Shown one piece after another: positions 36,644 to 44,410 of a stretch of 64,000 nt of DNA. The notes beneath the pieces are model-generated. The model did not search any database. It was not told the DNA's origin and saw only the letters and a program-made list of their open reading frames with translations. The DNA lies in contig NZ_CP062005.1 of NCBI RefSeq assembly GCF_014840935.1, positions 248,001 through 312,000 of the forward strand, written 5' to 3'. The DNA is from Halomonas sp. YLGW01 (lineage in GTDB: Bacteria > Pseudomonadota > Gammaproteobacteria > Pseudomonadales > Halomonadaceae). Within the stretch, counting starts at the first letter, position 1; each line of letters begins with the position of its first letter. A program made the position numbers and the translations under genes.

Positions 36644-37549
36644 CTAGACCGCCGGCGGGCGCTCGTTGATCAGTTGCCAGAACTGGTCGGCCGTCGCGGC
36701 GCCGCGGACGGATTGCCGGTAGCAGGCGACGATCAGCATGGGGCCGTTCAGGCGTTCGAGCAGGGAGACCAGCTTGCCGGATTCCAGATCCGCCTCGATC
36801 AGGCCATGCGGCAGCCAGCCGATGCCCAGCCCGGCCAGCGCCAGCTCGCGGATGCCGATGGTGAAGGCCGTTTCGCAGACCATTTCGATATCGTACTGGC
36901 GCTGCAGGTTCAGCAGGTAGGGGGTCGCCAGCGCCTCGCCCAGGAAGCTGTCGGGGCTATAGCCGATAAGGGGCAGTGCCGCGTCGCTGTCCAGGTCGAA
37001 CAGTGGCTGGCCCAGCCGGTCCCCGACACAGACCGGAATCAGTTGCTCGCTGCCCAGGATGACGCGCTCGATTCCTTCGCTATCGGGAAACAGCGGCTGG
37101 CCTTCCCGCTCGCTGCACAGCAGCAGGTCGGCCTCGCCATGCTGGAAGTCCCGGATGCAGTCGCTACGGTCGGAGGATTGTATCTGCAGGCGTGCCTGGG
37201 GGGCGTGGACGCGGAAGTGTCGCAGCAGCCTGGGCAGGTAGCTGACCGTCAGGGTGTGCTGGGTCGTCAGGATGGCGCGTGGCCCATGAGTCGCATCCGC
37301 GCGAATGCGACTGCGCATGCCATAGAGGTGCGCCAGCCAGTTGCGCAGGGAATCCTCGTAGGCGCTTGCGTGTGGCGTCAGGGACAGCCGCGGCGAGTGC
37401 CGGTCGATCAGCTCGACTCCCAGCCATTCTTCCAGCTGCCGGATGCGGCGCGAGAAGGCCGGTTGCGTCACGTGTCTCAGCTCGGCGGCCTGGGAAAAGG
37501 TGCCTGCCTCGATCAGCGCAAGAAAGTCTTCTATCCACTCAATTTTCAT
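36644..37549 (-). CDS. cuyR: LysR-family regulator of the cysteate module
   Basis: 301 residues: winged helix MKIEWIEDFLALIEAGTFSQ, RHVTQPAFSRRIRQLEEWLG, then an effector domain. Divergent from the sulfo-lyase gene with a 213-base gap, the usual arrangement for a LysR regulator and its target. The name follows the cuyR-cuyA-cuyZ convention and is inferred from position only. Confidence 0.8.
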   Translation of the reverse strand: MKIEWIEDFLALIEAGTFSQAAELRHVTQPAFSRRIRQLEEWLGVELIDRHSPRLSLTPHASAYEDSLRNWLAHLYGMRSRIRADATHGPRAILTTQHTLTVSYLPRLLRHFRVHAPQARLQIQSSDRSDCIRDFQHGEADLLLCSEREGQPLFPDSEGIERVILGSEQLIPVCVGDRLGQPLFDLDSDAALPLIGYSPDSFLGEALATPYLLNLQRQYDIEMVCETAFTIGIRELALAGLGIGWLPHGLIEADLESGKLVSLLERLNGPMLIVACYRQSVRGAATADQFWQLINERPPAV

Positions 37550-37762
37550 ATCACGTTTCTGTCATTTTTATTCTTTCCGGTTTAAATGACCGCCTATGCA
37601 AAAAATTAACCGCTTTCGAGTATCTTGGCATTGGTCGCGGCAAACCCCAAGGCATTAGTTTGAATGCAGACCGGTCAGTGGCGGGAAAGTGCTCGCCAAT
37701 CCTTTGACGTGGGTCGTCAAGAGAGTCCGCTTATGCAAAAAATTACTCGCCTGGAGGCACGT
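37550..37762. promoter_or_regulatory. cuyR-cuyA divergent control region with 14-bp direct repeat
   Basis: TATGCAAAAAATTA occurs at 37595-37608 and again at 37732-37745. The region is AT-rich against GC-rich flanks. The second copy lies just upstream of the chosen cuyA start, whose GGAGG is at 37753-37757. Confidence 0.45.
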
Positions 37763-38776
37763 ATGCATCTGTCCCGTTATCCCCGTGTTCGCCTCGGTCA
37801 CCTGCCGACGCCGCTGGAGCCCATGGACAACCTGAGCAAGCTGCTGGGAGGGCCGCGCCTGTGGATCAAGCGCGATGACTGCACCGGCCTGTCCACCGGC
37901 GGCAACAAGACTCGCAAGCTCGAATTCCTGATGGCCGATGCCCTGGAGAAGGGCGCCGACACCATCATCACCCAGGGCGCGACCCAGTCGAACCATGCCC
38001 GTCAGACCGTCGCGGCCGCCTGCAAGCTGGGCCTTCAGTGCTACATCCTGCTCGAGGATCGCACCGGCAGCCATGACCCGGCCTATAACTACAACGGCAA
38101 CGTCTTCCTGGATCAGCTGCATGGCGCCACCGTCGAGAAGCGTCCCGGCGGGGCCGACATGCCAGGCGAGATGGAAGGCCTGGCCGACCGGCTCAAGAGC
38201 GAAGGCAAGAAGCCCTACATCATCCCCGGTGGCGGCTCCAACGAGATCGGCGCCCTGGGTTACGTCAATGCGGCTCTGGAACTGCTGTCCCAGGCCAATG
38301 ACATGGGTCTGCAGGTTGATCATCTGGTGCATGCCACCGGTAGCGCCGGCACCCAGGCCGGGCTGGTGACGGGGCTTGCTGCCTGCAACGCGGGCATTCC
38401 GGTGCTCGGTATCGGCGTTCGGGCGCCGAAGGACAAGCAGGAAGCCAATGTCTTCGCGCTGGCGCAGAAGACCGAGGCCAAGCTGGGGCTTTCCGGCGTG
38501 GTGTCCCGCGAGCATGTCGTGGCCAACTGCGACTACGTGGGCGAGGGCTATGGCATCCCCACCGAGAGCATGGTCGAGGCGGTGACTCTGCTGGCACAGC
38601 AGGAAGGCATCCTGTTGGACCCGGTCTACTCCGGCAAGGGCATGGCCGGCCTGATCGACCTGATCCGCAAGGGCCACTTCAAGGAAGGCGAGAACGTGGT
38701 GTTCCTGCACACCGGCGGTAGCGTCGCGCTGTTCGGCTACCCCGATGCCTTCGGCTTTCCCGATTACCAGGCCTGA
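37763..38776 (+). CDS. cuyA: L-cysteate sulfo-lyase (D-cysteine desulfhydrase family)
   Basis: 337-residue PLP enzyme of the ACC-deaminase / DcyD fold, expected to convert L-cysteate to pyruvate, ammonium and sulfite. The PLP Lys is in [31 protein letters not shown] and [12 protein letters not shown] form the cofactor and substrate pockets. [23 protein letters not shown] and [11 protein letters not shown] look like characterised CuyA rather than E. coli DcyD. The ATG at 37763 is set by GGAGG five bases upstream and by family starts (MHLSR); a start at 37733 would add ten residues. Confidence 0.82.
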   Translation: MHLSRYPRVRLGHLPTPLEPMDNLSKLLGGPRLWIKRDDCTGLSTGGNKTRKLEFLMADALEKGADTIITQGATQSNHARQTVAAACKLGLQCYILLEDRTGSHDPAYNYNGNVFLDQLHGATVEKRPGGADMPGEMEGLADRLKSEGKKPYIIPGGGSNEIGALGYVNAALELLSQANDMGLQVDHLVHATGSAGTQAGLVTGLAACNAGIPVLGIGVRAPKDKQEANVFALAQKTEAKLGLSGVVSREHVVANCDYVGEGYGIPTESMVEAVTLLAQQEGILLDPVYSGKGMAGLIDLIRKGHFKEGENVVFLHTGGSVALFGYPDAFGFPDYQA

Positions 38777-38823
38777 TGCCCTGGCTCGGTGAGCGAGGCG
38801 GGTAAGCCAGGAGACATTGAGTT

Positions 38824-39879
38824 ATGGAACCAGAGACCTTCACGGTGCCCACGGCAACCTGGCGTAGCCGACTCATGGCGCGGTTCGCGAATGGCCGTGC
38901 CATCGGGCGTGGCCTGCTGGTGTGCGTCACCATCGCTCTGGCCACGACCTTCATCGCCGATCACTATGGCGGGCCGACGCTGCTCTATGCGCTGCTGTTC
39001 GGAATGTCGCTGCATTTTCTGAGCGAGGAGGGGCGCTGTCGGGAGGGCATCGAGTTTGCCGCGCGAACGGTGCTGCGTCTCGGGGTGGCGCTGCTGGGGG
39101 CGCGGATGACGCTTGAACAGGTGGGCGACCTGGGGCTCGGCCCGGTGCTGGCTGTGATCGCGGCGGTCGGCCTGGTCATCCTCGCCGGTAGGCTGCTGGC
39201 CAGGGCCCTTGGCCTCGGTAACGAGATGGGGATGCTGACCGGCGGCGCCGTGGCGATCTGCGGTGCCTCGGCGGCCCTGGCGCTGTCGGCGGTGATGCCG
39301 CGCCACGAGACCAGCGAACGCAACACCATCCTGACCGTGGTGGGGGTGACCACCCTGTCCACCATGGCGATGGTGATCTATCCGCTGATCGCGGGCGCCC
39401 TGAGCCTGGCGGATACCCAGGCCGGTATCTTCCTGGGCGGCACCATTCACGACGTGGCCCAGGTGGTAGGGGCCGGCTACATGATCTCGGAAGAGACCGG
39501 CGACACCTCGACCCTGGTCAAGCTGGTGCGGGTCGCCATGCTGGTGCCGGTGGTGATGGCCTTCTCCTGGCTGTTTCGCAAGTCTCGCCAGGATGACGGC
39601 GGCAAGCGCAAGGTGCCCATGCTGCCGGGCTTTCTGGTCGGCTTCGTTGCCCTGGTGGTGATCAACAGCCTGGGGCTGATTCCCGACGTGGTGAATGAAG
39701 GGATGTCGACCCTTTCCCGCTGGTGCCTGGTGACCGCCATCGCCGCTCTCGGCATCAAGACCTCCTTTCAGAAGCTCGCGGTGGTGGGCTGGAAGCCGGT
39801 GATCCTGATGGTGCTGGAAACGCTGCTATTGCTTGCCATTGTGCTTGGGGTCGTGTTGTTCGCAGGCCTCGGGGCTTGA
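38824..39879 (+). CDS. cuyZ: YeiH/UPF0324 family exporter, probable sulfite/sulfate exporter
   Basis: 351 residues with about ten membrane helices; conserved GRLLARALGLGNEMGMLTGG, AICGASAALALSAVMP and IFLGGTIHDVAQVVGAG typical of COG2855. It lies 47 bases after cuyA, in one operon, with AGGAG ten bases before the ATG. Export of the sulfite released by cysteate desulfonation is the natural role; this is inferred from the operon. The longest cytosolic loop is FRKSRQDDGGKRKVP. Confidence 0.78.
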   Translation: MEPETFTVPTATWRSRLMARFANGRAIGRGLLVCVTIALATTFIADHYGGPTLLYALLFGMSLHFLSEEGRCREGIEFAARTVLRLGVALLGARMTLEQVGDLGLGPVLAVIAAVGLVILAGRLLARALGLGNEMGMLTGGAVAICGASAALALSAVMPRHETSERNTILTVVGVTTLSTMAMVIYPLIAGALSLADTQAGIFLGGTIHDVAQVVGAGYMISEETGDTSTLVKLVRVAMLVPVVMAFSWLFRKSRQDDGGKRKVPMLPGFLVGFVALVVINSLGLIPDVVNEGMSTLSRWCLVTAIAALGIKTSFQKLAVVGWKPVILMVLETLLLLAIVLGVVLFAGLGA

Positions 39880-40040
39880 GTTGCCTTGCTGTTTATAGCG
39901 GTGGTTTGGGACCTAGGGTTGCAGAGAAAGATTGAGTTTGTTGCGTGTGGGCACTGTTGCCGGGCATGTGTACAACCGGTAAATGTGCTGGTGATCCTCT
40001 TAATAGTTGTAAGCACAATAATAGACTGAGGTGTTTAGAG

Positions 40041-41465
40041 ATGACTACAACAAAAGCAGATGCTTCATTATCCTTTAAAGGGGGAGTGGTTGGAGCTCTA
40101 GTGCCATTGATAGTTCTAGTAGCTGGCCTAGTTTATCTTTCGGTTTTTGAGCGCGCGGGAACCAAGCCCTTCTGGGCTTGTGCTTGGGTGGCAATGGGTG
40201 TTGGCCTGTTTCTGTGTCGGAACCGCACTGCGTATTGCGAGAGCCTTCTCAAGGGCATGGGAAACAGTACGGCGACCGCTATCATTGCGTTATGGCTATT
40301 GGCTGGTGTCTTTGGCAAGCTGATGGCTGCGGGCGGTCTTATTGATGGCTTGCAATGGCTTGGGACAGTAGTGGGGGCCGAGGGAAGTGCCTTTACTCTC
40401 TTGGCATTTGCCATCGCCATGGTATTTGCGCTGGGCACGGGAACCAGCACGGGAACCGTTATCGGGCTCTCTCCCGTGCTCTACCCGGCTGGTGTGATGC
40501 TGGGCGCCGACCCAACCATGTTGGCTTTAGCCATCCTTTCGGGAGCGGCTTTTGGTGATAATCTGTCTCCGGTGTCTGATACCACTATCGTTTCGTCGTA
40601 TACCCAAGGTGCAGAGATTGGAGATGTCATACGATCTCGTTTGCCCCTGGCGCTATCAGCCGCCGCGATCTCCATGGTGATTTTCTTTCTTTTCGGCGCC
40701 AGTGGTGAACAAGCATCTTCTCTTGCTGAGTTGTCAACGGGTAAGGGCGCAGGACTAGTGATGCTGATTCCTTTGTTAGCGGTGGTAGCCTTCGCGATGA
40801 AACGTAGACATATTGTTGAGGCAATGTTCATTGGCAACCTAGTGGCGATGGTATGTGCCTTGGCAATCGGAGGTATCAGCCTTGGCGATATCTTTTCTCT
40901 TCCGGCTGTGCGTGGAGAAAGTACCGGCCTTATCGAAAACGGGGTTGGGTCCGTGACAGGGGCGGTGCTCTTTGCGTTGATGGTGTTGGCTCTAACTCAG
41001 GTCATTCTTGATGCGGGTATCATGGAGCGCTTGCTTGAAGTTGCCAAGCGACGCCTCGTAAAGAACTCGGCTAGTGCAGAAGCCAGTATCGTAGGGGTGA
41101 CGATTGCGGCCTCTACCCCCTTGTCTGCCAATGCTCCTGCACTATTGCTGGTTGGGCCCGGTTTGGTACGAAGTCTGGCCAAGCAGTTCGGTATTTCTCC
41201 GGCTAGAAGTGCGAACTTGATGGATTGTGCTGTCTGCACGGTATTTTTCCTGTTGCCGTGGCATATTGTTGTGGCGGTATGGCAGGAAGTAATTGCATCC
41301 ACTGCTATTCAGAATCAGGTGGCTCAACCCTCACCCTTTGCTTCTTTCATGACCCCTTACCCTTGGGCAATGCTGCTGGTGCTAGTCATTTCAATTTGCC
41401 TTCGCGCCAGGAAGTCGAAAGCCACATCCGGGGTTGCCTCTGGAGCGGAGGTAAAGCATGCCTGA
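40041..41465 (+). CDS. NhaC-family Na+/H+ antiporter-like transporter
   Basis: 474 residues, about twelve helices, with the family core GTGTSTGTVIGLSPVLYPAG and SGAAFGDNLSPVSDTTIVSS. NhaC relatives exchange Na+ for H+ or for organic anions (e.g. malate/lactate). GC is about 50% by sampled lines, against about 65% for the flanks, with more A/T-ending codons; this suggests recent acquisition. The ATG at 40041 has GAGG nine bases upstream; upstream in-frame starts lack support. A good terminator follows at 41507. Confidence 0.83.
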   Translation: MTTTKADASLSFKGGVVGALVPLIVLVAGLVYLSVFERAGTKPFWACAWVAMGVGLFLCRNRTAYCESLLKGMGNSTATAIIALWLLAGVFGKLMAAGGLIDGLQWLGTVVGAEGSAFTLLAFAIAMVFALGTGTSTGTVIGLSPVLYPAGVMLGADPTMLALAILSGAAFGDNLSPVSDTTIVSSYTQGAEIGDVIRSRLPLALSAAAISMVIFFLFGASGEQASSLAELSTGKGAGLVMLIPLLAVVAFAMKRRHIVEAMFIGNLVAMVCALAIGGISLGDIFSLPAVRGESTGLIENGVGSVTGAVLFALMVLALTQVILDAGIMERLLEVAKRRLVKNSASAEASIVGVTIAASTPLSANAPALLLVGPGLVRSLAKQFGISPARSANLMDCAVCTVFFLLPWHIVVAVWQEVIASTAIQNQVAQPSPFASFMTPYPWAMLLVLVISICLRARKSKATSGVASGAEVKHA

Positions 41466-41506
41466 GGTGGTTTGTAATAAGTGACAACCCGAGGAGCGAC
41501 GATATC

Positions 41507-41535
41507 CAATGCCTCGACCATCGGTCGAGGCATTG
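41507..41535 (+). terminator. Terminator of the NhaC-like gene
   Basis: CAATGCCTCGACC, loop ATC, perfect complement, then CTATGTCTG. A 13-bp stem 42 bases after the stop codon. Confidence 0.75.
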
Positions 41536-41589
41536 CTATGTCTGACCGTTCGGTGACAGCTGAATTGCTTGGCGAGCCATTCGAGTTAT

Positions 41590-41670
41590 TCGGCGCGACG
41601 TAGGTACCTCGAGCACGGCGTCACCCTATCCCGGTCCCTTTATGCTGACATCCTTAGTCTGGCGTCATGA
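41590..41670 (+). pseudogene. C-terminal remnant of an Ldh2-family dehydrogenase
   Basis: In frame it reads SARRRYLEHGVTLSRSLY then ADILSLAS and TGA, matching the last 26 codons of the intact reductase at 45769-46809 (ARRRHLEQGVTLSRSLY, DDILNLAS). By my count 66 of 78 bases agree. Upstream similarity fades quickly and stops appear. It is a decayed 3' end, either the tail of a lost paralogue or a duplication scar. The rest of the 336-base gap 41466-41801 holds the NhaC terminator, a 9-bp repeat and the decayed terminator copy. Confidence 0.8.
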
Positions 41671-41671
41671 G

Positions 41672-41707
41672 TCGCTCGTGTCGCTCGTGTCGCTCGTGTC
41701 GCTCGTG
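41672..41707. repeat. Four-unit 9-bp tandem repeat
   Basis: TCGCTCGTG repeated four times without interruption directly after the remnant's stop codon. The intact downstream copy has a single GCGCTCGCTTCGCCCGTG here, so the expansion happened after duplication. Confidence 0.9.
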
Positions 41708-41741
41708 CAGCCCGGGTTGTGAATGCAGGGATGAGGTGTCG

Positions 41742-41765
41742 ACAACCGCTCCTTGGGAGCGATTG
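41742..41765 (+). terminator. Decayed copy of the Ldh2 gene terminator
   Basis: ACAACCGCTCC, loop TTG, GGAGCGATTGG: same hairpin as at 46863 with a stem mismatch and a broken T-run. Confidence 0.6.
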
Positions 41766-41801
41766 GGTTCTTTCTTGCCTGCCCGGCCATGCGGCCCTCG
41801 A

Positions 41802-42410
41802 TCAGGCGTGTGCGCTGCAGACCCATATCAGGGTGGCAGGGCTGTCGCCTCGATAGGTGATGGCGTGGCCCAGAGTGCTGTCGAAGGCCAGGCTATCGCC
41901 GACGCTCAGGTCGACTGGGTCGTACAACTCCGTCCAGATTGTTACCTCGCCACTGGTGACCACCACCTGCTCCTGCCCCGGGTGTTTCTGCAACTCCCCG
42001 AACTCTTCCAGGTTCCGATTCAGGATCGTGGTGTCCAGCACCATGTATTCCTTGGATGCCACATTGTTGCAAAGCGGCCTGAAGCGATAGTTGGGGGTTT
42101 CGATCACCTCCCCTTCCTGCGCGCGCGTCAGTGCCAGCCAACCGCGAAAGCTCGCTTCTCCTGCATGGTAGAAAAGCTCGCTGACATCCACTTTCAGGCC
42201 CCTGGCGAGGCTGACGATCGCCTCGTACGTGGGTGAAATATGACCGTTCTCGATTCGCGACACGCTGGCAGCAGAAATGCTCGACGCGGTGGCCATGGCG
42301 GCGATGGTCAGGCCTCTGGCCTTGCGCAGGGCACGGAGGTTGTCACCGATGGCACCCGCCTTGCGTTGCCGGTGCTTAAGGATCGGTGACGGTTCCTGTT
42401 GAGTGGGCAT
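41802..42410 (-). CDS. XRE-cupin transcriptional regulator
   Basis: 202 residues: helix-turn-helix at about 22-78 (IGDNLRALRKARGLTIAAMA, ISAASVSRIENGHISP) and a C-terminal cupin at about 120-200 (HPGQEQVVVTSGEVTIW, LSVGDSLAFDSTLGHAITY). This class senses small metabolites and usually represses adjacent catabolic genes. Divergent from the TRAP operon across 344 bases. Last residues CSAHA. Confidence 0.88.
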   Translation of the reverse strand: MPTQQEPSPILKHRQRKAGAIGDNLRALRKARGLTIAAMATASSISAASVSRIENGHISPTYEAIVSLARGLKVDVSELFYHAGEASFRGWLALTRAQEGEVIETPNYRFRPLCNNVASKEYMVLDTTILNRNLEEFGELQKHPGQEQVVVTSGEVTIWTELYDPVDLSVGDSLAFDSTLGHAITYRGDSPATLIWVCSAHA

Positions 42411-42754
42411 GTGTTGCTGGCTCCATCGTGGTGTTGTGCTTGCGTCGAGACGGCATCGTTGGCGGTGGCATCCACAAGGTTCTGCTACTTGAGTATTGCC
42501 CTGTCACTGCAGAAGGTCAGGGCGTGATCATTCCGAACGTCTGACGCCGAGGGTATGCAGATATCCATATTTGACGCAATATTGCGTATCTGCAATGCTG
42601 CGGTAGCGAGCCGACAAAAGCAATGTCGGCGTCAGGCCTGGGGCTCGGGTAAGCGCAGGCGGTGATGCGGTGCCTTTACGGAGGCAGCGTGTAATGAGCC
42701 GCGCAGCCGGGTAGAAAAGCCGTAACGATATAAAATAATCTAGGAAAAACAATA
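42411..42754. promoter_or_regulatory. XRE/TRAP divergent control region with perfect palindrome
   Basis: 344 bases without a gene. ACGCAATATTGCGT at 42574-42587 is a perfect 14-bp palindrome within TTGACGCAATATTGCGTATC, a good candidate operator for the XRE-cupin regulator. Near the TRAP start, GATATAAAATAATCT offers a -10 (TATAAA), and AGGAAAAACA is the ribosome-binding site of dctP. Confidence 0.55.
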
Positions 42755-43813
42755 ATGTATAACTTGAAGAGAAGTGTGCTTCATACCGGTGTCGTAGCAG
42801 GCATGTTGGTTGCCGCCTCCGTCCAGGCGGAAGAGATCAACTGGAAGATGGCGACGCCTTGGGGTGGTGGCCCCTGGCTGGAGCGAGACGCCAAGACCTT
42901 CGCCGATTACGCCAACCAGTTGACTGGAGGTGCGGTGAATATCGAGGTGTTCCCCGGTGGCACCCTGGGGGGAGCCCTGCGCGTCACCAACACCGTCAAG
43001 TCGGGCGTCGCCGAAATCAGCCATAACTACATCAATTATGATTATGGCACCGACCCCACTGCCGCGTTGCTGGCGGGGCACTCCAGTGGCCTGACCCCCG
43101 AAGAGTTCATGCTGTGGATGTACGAGGGCGGGGGTGTCGAGTTGTATGAAGAATTCCGCCGTGAAGAGTTCGATGTGGTGGCCTTCCCTTGCTCCATTCT
43201 CGGTACCGAGATCTTCCTGCACTCCAACAAGAAGGTGCAGACGCTCGAAGATTTCCAGGGGCTACGCCTGAGGACATCCGGTGCCTGGGCGGAAATCGCG
43301 TCCCGGCTCGGTGCCTCTACCGTCGTGATGGCCGGCAGCGATATCTACACGGCGCTTGATCGTGGCGTAATTGATGCGGCCGAGTGGGGTAGCCCGGAGC
43401 TCAACAAGCCCACCGGTTTCCAGGATGTCGCGCAGTACGTCATCTTGCCTGGCGTACACCAGTCCGGCGGCTTCCTCGAGTGTGAAGTCAATATGGATGC
43501 CTGGGACGAGCTGACCGAGGCCCAGCAGGAGCAGCTGCGCCTGGCCGGTAAGCTGAGTGTCTTCGACTCCTGGCTCGACAGCTCATTTGCCGATCTGTCC
43601 GCGTTCCAGGAGCTGGAAGACGGCCCCAACGAGATCGTGCAGCTGGATCAGTCATTCATCGATGCCATCTACGAAGAAACCCGCGCCTGGGAAGACGAGA
43701 AGGCGGCCGAAAACGAGTGGTTTGCTCGTGTGCTCGAGTCTCAGCGCGAGTTCAAGCAGCAGATGACCACCTGGCAGGACTATCGCCTGCCGATCGGCGT
43801 CATGGGTCGCTAG
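42755..43813 (+). CDS. dctP: TRAP transporter substrate-binding protein, DctP/TakP family
   Basis: 352 residues. A signal peptide (SVLHTGVVAGMLVAASVQA) exports it to the periplasm. KVQTLEDFQGLRLRTSG carries the ligand-carboxylate Arg of DctP proteins, and AAEWGSPELNKPTGF with VILPGVHQSGGFLE resembles the TakP (alpha-keto acid) subgroup. The ligand is probably an organic or amino acid carboxylate. First gene of dctP-dctQ-dctM-Ldh2. Confidence 0.9.
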   Translation: MYNLKRSVLHTGVVAGMLVAASVQAEEINWKMATPWGGGPWLERDAKTFADYANQLTGGAVNIEVFPGGTLGGALRVTNTVKSGVAEISHNYINYDYGTDPTAALLAGHSSGLTPEEFMLWMYEGGGVELYEEFRREEFDVVAFPCSILGTEIFLHSNKKVQTLEDFQGLRLRTSGAWAEIASRLGASTVVMAGSDIYTALDRGVIDAAEWGSPELNKPTGFQDVAQYVILPGVHQSGGFLECEVNMDAWDELTEAQQEQLRLAGKLSVFDSWLDSSFADLSAFQELEDGPNEIVQLDQSFIDAIYEETRAWEDEKAAENEWFARVLESQREFKQQMTTWQDYRLPIGVMGR

Positions 43814-43837
43814 GCCTCATCGCCTCCCCTAGGTATC

Positions 43838-43865
43838 GACACAGGCAGGCATCCCTGCCTGTGTC
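43838..43865 (+). terminator. Intercistronic hairpin between dctP and dctQ
   Basis: GACACAGGCAGG, loop CATC, perfect 12-bp complement, then TTCTTC. Partial termination here would make more binding protein than membrane subunits, a common TRAP design. Confidence 0.7.
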
Positions 43866-43894
43866 TTCTTCATGTCGTCGTTCGGGTATTTCCC

Positions 43895-44410
43895 ATGAAA
43901 ATAATTGGTCTCATTGAGCGCCTGACGCGTTGGGCGGGGTATGTCGGTGCCGTGCTGATATTCCCGCTGGTGGCGGCTCTCGTCTATGAAGTGTTCAGCA
44001 GATACGTGCTGGGGCAGCCAACGCTCTGGGCGTTTGAAGTCAGCTATATGGTGATGGGCGCCATCTTCATGCTGGGCATGGCCAATGCACTGCGTGTTGG
44101 TCAGCATGTGAGTGTCGATGTCGCCAGCCAGCGTTTCGCGCCTCGCACGAAAGCCCTGGTCAATCTGACATGTTATCTCTGCTTCTTGCCGGTGCTTATC
44201 TGGCTGGTCTGGGAGCTATCTATCTACGCCCTGGATGCCTTCGAGTCGAATGAGCGATCCGGGCGCTCGGCATGGAACCCGGTTATCTGGCCTGTGTTCA
44301 GTACCTGGTTCATTGGCTTTGTGTTACTCGCCCTTCAGGTTGTGGCGGAAATGCTCAAGTTTTTCGTGATGCTCAAGGGTCCGACAACCGAGCAGGGAGA
44401 GGCATCATGA
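43895..44410 (+). CDS. dctQ: TRAP transporter small permease subunit
   Basis: 171 residues, four helices, with the family segment YEVFSRYVLGQPTLWAFEVS. It associates with DctM in the inner membrane. Its stop overlaps the dctM start (ATGA). Confidence 0.92.
   Translation: MKIIGLIERLTRWAGYVGAVLIFPLVAALVYEVFSRYVLGQPTLWAFEVSYMVMGAIFMLGMANALRVGQHVSVDVASQRFAPRTKALVNLTCYLCFLPVLIWLVWELSIYALDAFESNERSGRSAWNPVIWPVFSTWFIGFVLLALQVVAEMLKFFVMLKGPTTEQGEAS

Noticed and set aside
36227-37585. 450-codon plus-strand frame over the LysR gene and small acidic gene
   Set aside because: Composition is antisense-like; the minus strand has a complete LysR protein and a small gene with a GGAGG site.
41672-41707. CRISPR-like array
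   Set aside because: Units are adjacent 9-mers without spacers; a simple tandem repeat. No CRISPR array or cas gene was seen in the window.
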